From positions 1,879,084 to 1,943,083 of the forward strand of contig CM021314.1 of NCBI GenBank assembly GCA_010645155.1: 64,000 nt of DNA, read 5' to 3'. The DNA is from Tigriopus japonicus (taxonomy: Eukaryota; Arthropoda; Copepoda; Harpacticoida; Harpacticidae). Positions 60,980 to 64,000 of this stretch are shown in pieces. Numbering within the stretch: position 1 is the first letter of the stretch; each line of letters begins with the position of its first letter. Both the position numbers and the translations under genes were made by a program. Under the pieces are notes generated by a model that was not told the DNA's origin, did not search any database, and was given only the letters and a program-made list of their open reading frames with translations.

Positions 60980-61506
60980 CTTCAGAGCAGAGGTTGGCAA
61001 CCGGAGGGCCGCAGCCCACATGTGGGCCCAAGGTTGGTTGTTGGTGGGCCCAGGAGCTATGGGGAAAGTCTAAAATAGGGGGCCCGGGAGCCATCCATAG
61101 TAATGTACTTGCGGGCCCAAAGCTCTTTTATAGCTAATCTGTGGGCCCCTGAACTTACCAACATCTGTTTGGTGGGCCCCTGACAACATGTTATCAACCT
61201 TGTGGGCCTCGACCCAAAAGTGGTTGTAACCCTTGCTTTAGAGCAAGGATCGGCAACCACTGGGCCCAAGGTTGGTTGTTGGTGGGTCCAAGAGCCATGG
61301 GCAAAGTCAGGGACTGCTACATCGTAAGCATGGCCGTTCCTGGGAAAGTCCCAAATGGTATAGGCCCGTGAGCCATTATTCTAGTATTGAACACGCAATT
61401 TGTGGGTCCCTGCACCTACCATCGTCTGTTTGGCGGGCCCCTGACAACATGGAACAAAATTTGGTGGGCCTTGGCCTAAGAGCGGTTGTCAACCACTCCT
61501 TTGGAG
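60980..61506. mobile_element. tandem dimer of a ~250-bp hAT-type MITE
   Basis: Two head-to-tail copies, 60988-61235 and 61244-61498, with ends CAGAGGTTGGCAACC / GGTTGTAACCCTTG and CAAGGATCGGCAACC / GGTTGTCAACCACTC. Three 8-bp blocks separate and flank them: CTTCAGAG, CTTTAGAG, CTTTGGAG, an apparently shared target duplication. The interiors are rich in GTGGGCCC motifs and clearly homologous (CCAAGGTTGGTTGTTGGTGG, GGGCCCCTGACAACATG). Confidence 0.8.
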
Positions 61507-61755
61507 GCTTTCAGCTTTCTTCAACAAAGAAGGCTATGGCTCGGCAAAATTAAGTTTCGACTAACAATCGAGCGTCTTAATTTGAGGACCACAGGTCATT
61601 TTAATTCTTAAAACGATTACACATTGCAAATGACAGATTACGTCTGTCATTGTACTAGAGACAACGTCTCCTTATTGCTCTGAAGTAAGAGCTTTTTGTA
61701 AATAAGTTATTGTTCCGTTGAATAATCAATGTACGGAATCGTACGGAAAAACCAG

Positions 61756-61830
61756 ATGATGTGATGGCTGGCTCCGCTGGCCGGGCGAGGATCAAACCTC
61801 CGACCCTAGCACCCACAATCCAAAAAAAAA
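61756..61830 (+). mobile_element. SINE 3' fragment
   Basis: The last ~75 bp of the tRNA-SINE: GATGTGATGGCTGGCTCCG, CTGGCCGGGCGAGG, CAAACCTCCGACCCTAGCA, A-rich tail. The head is missing. Confidence 0.85.
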
Positions 61831-61840
61831 TTAACTAGGC

Positions 61841-62035
61841 CAGGGGTTCTTTAACTTTTTTGACCCAGGGCCAGGGCCCTCTCAGAGCTTCTTGAGAATC
61901 CCAGGGCCCCCTTACCCCGGAATTTTTACGGAATAAAAACAAGGTCCGAAATGATGTTTTTTGATTGATTGCCCCATTTTTGTTGGGTAGGAAATTTAAA
62001 GTTATTCGTGCGGAAAAAAATCCCCTCCGCACCCT
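61841..62035. mobile_element. probable hAT end fragment
   Basis: CAGGGGTTCTTTAACTTTTT followed by GACCCAGGGCCAGGGCCC is typical of hAT/Charlie-like termini. It abuts the SINE tail. The other end and target duplication were not found. Confidence 0.4.
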
Positions 62036-63816
62036 GTATCATTATGTGTTTCTCCTGGAATCAACTTTAATCTTCCCCTACACCATTCAACAAATTCTCA
62101 CCCCACCATCCTTTAATAAGGTTAACACACCACCTACTTCATAATAAAACGAAGAAAGAGGTCACGTCACGTCTTTAGACTCTTGGTTTGTCCTTGACCA
62201 AGACTCTTGGGTCAAATGTAGATTTCATCCAAGGAGGGTCCCCGTGAGAGGAATTCATTCCTCAAGACTTGCTCTGTCTTCATTCCTCTCATACTTGAAC
62301 ATCTGACTTTCGAGCAAAGCGTGATTTGACAACCTAATTGAGCGATGTTACGAGATATCACCGGCTATCAGGAAGTGAACCAATACAAACGAGCCAAGAT
62401 GACTAGGAACGAAGACAAATGTTTGGATCACCGTGTTCTGAGGTTAATGAAGATGTAGAGTGGAACTCATAGCTTTCCACAGCCGCAATCATAGCGAAAG
62501 AGAATCGTACGTCTTTTGGGCTTGACTCTGCTGACATCTTGTTACAAAGTAAGCGTGACCATATATGTCCCAGGCTATATATGAACCAGGAAATTTGCTT
62601 CTTACCTTCCCAATTGGTTCAGAAAGTATCTTTCCCTTTCTAATGAGGGACAGAATCTTACCTTATTTCTGAGTTCGGTTTGATAATACTAATGATTGCG
62701 GACCATATAAATATTTTATGGTGATAGCTAACATATTCAAAAATAGTAAAAACTAGATTTTTAAAATACTTAATAATAAAATATTATTAATATTTAAAAT
62801 AATACTTAATATTAAAATATTAAAAATAAAATAAAATATTTTTAAAATACTTTAAAAACTACTAAAAAGGTACTTAACAAAGTTTAGTTGTTTTTTAGCA
62901 CTTTCTGACATCGAAGTTGTATCAAGTAGTATCGAAGTAGTATAACAATATTGAAACCTCCTTTTGCGAACTAAATTTTCTAACCGAATGCTTTGGCAGG
63001 AAGGGGACTTAATAAAAAACAGCTGACTTAGATGTATTGCATCAACGAATTTACCTCTATTTTTGGTTATGGGACACGTTAATGTTAAAAGTTAACGTTA
63101 AAAGGCAACTAACGTTGTCACAGCACCGTTGTTTGTGATTCTTCGCTTGCTTTTTTCTTTCTTATTTCTCGACACTTATTCATGTACTTTCCAAGTATCA
63201 TTCTCTTTTTTTAACGTTCTACGCAATGTAAGCTATTCTTTACCCAAAACTCTTTTGACCAACTTGATGCGTGGGTAAGTTTTCAATAAACAATAAAAAA
63301 AAATAATGCAAAGAGCAAATTTCAGAAAATCGTAATCTATCATTATTAGTAGGTGTTTTGCATATGAAACACCATACCTAGAGCCGAGTTGTTATGCGAA
63401 AATTTTCCTATGACAAAATAATATTTTTTTGTCTCAAAATGTATTCTTTTTTGTGAACATTCTTTTAAGTTTGCGTAAATGGCCGTGAGAAGAGTTTCGA
63501 TAGTTTGATTTTTTAAGGACTGCTTCCAATAACAACTTGCATTCCTAAATACTGTTGATTTGGCTACTGTAGAATGAAATGATTTTCGGTGGCTTGGAAG
63601 ACTTTTGAAAAACCAGCCTTAGAATCAATCAACCAGGTTTTCTTACGTTGGAAAAGCCACAGATGTACTCGAACAGTATTTAGAGTAGTAGATTTTTGTT
63701 GGTTTTACAGCCGGCTCTTGACTTAGTGACCTCTTCGGTCAGCAACAAACCTGCCATTGGATCATCATGGGTCTTACTTTGAGGGCGCTTAAAGTACATT
63801 GGGAGCACTACCTGGT
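62036..63816. other. gene-free, AT-rich DNA
   Basis: No exon or RNA gene recognised. A stretch at about 62755-62850 is nearly pure A/T (TAATATTTAAAATA-like). Confidence 0.45.
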
Positions 63817-64000
63817 ACTACTGATGTGTTTCGAGTTGGATTTTTGGTCGAGTTTTGCCACTTTGGATTTTAAGGTCAAAAAGTTGACCCCCAACTAATC
63901 TTCTCAACTAGAGACGCCATAAAATATGGCAGCACTGCCAACTCGAAATCCAAAAGTATAACTACTGATGGAACTCGAAATCGAACTAGTTCGAGTGTTG
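63817..64000 (+). repeat. dispersed repeat, second copy (pairs with 27421-27645)
   Basis: CTGATGTGTTTCGAGTTGGA near 63820, AAAATATGGCAGCACTGCC and TTCGAGTGTTG at the very end match the copy at 27.4 kb. It is cut by the window edge. Confidence 0.6.

Overview
The window is nuclear DNA of an animal: genes with introns and GT/AG splice sites, AATAAA signals, and many DNA transposons and LINEs. The protein set (a neuropeptide F precursor with the arthropod RPRFG-KR ending, prominin, WDR86, a chondroitin-type sulfotransferase) points to an arthropod. A crustacean such as a copepod is my inference; I could run no search.

Layout. 1-3799 (+): most of cytosolic-type alanyl-tRNA synthetase, with the 5' end outside the window. 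3.8-9.5 kb: gene-free, with a 1.08-kb non-autonomous hAT element. 9.57-10.45 kb (+): a small GST-fold protein resembling the N-terminal part of eEF1B-gamma. 13.9-21.6 kb (+): a nine-exon WDR86-like WD40 gene with an acidic tail; its introns hold a tRNA-derived SINE, palindromic MITEs and a hAT MITE. 22.8-24.7 kb (-): a two-exon neuropeptide F gene. 25.0-28.7 kb (-): a carbohydrate sulfotransferase in at least three exons. 29-37.8 kb and 41-49.8 kb: dense nested transposons (LINE copies, several hAT families, a dead mariner, a Ty3/gypsy integrase remnant). Between them, at 38.3-40.8 kb (+), is an intact single-exon prominin. Its first 72 codons and upstream region are duplicated at 44.3-45.1 kb. 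51.7-58.5 kb (-): six exons, all joined in phase 1, that I assemble into one 1,129-residue protein: signal peptide, collagen repeat, two TSP1 domains, LDLa domain, polytopic membrane region. A separate short secreted collagen-like ORF lies immediately upstream and overlaps it by 14 nt. 59-64 kb: a miniature LTR element, a tandem hAT dimer, a SINE fragment and gene-free DNA.

The most interesting material is (i) the modular collagen-TSP1-LDLa-multipass gene and its overlapping collagen ORF, and (ii) a set of hAT elements with perfect or near-perfect 8-bp target duplications. Several of these share an architecture of family-specific short-motif arrays just inside the termini, and one carries a 187-codon ORF. 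Exon joins were made by eye from splice signals, frame and homology, without transcript evidence.
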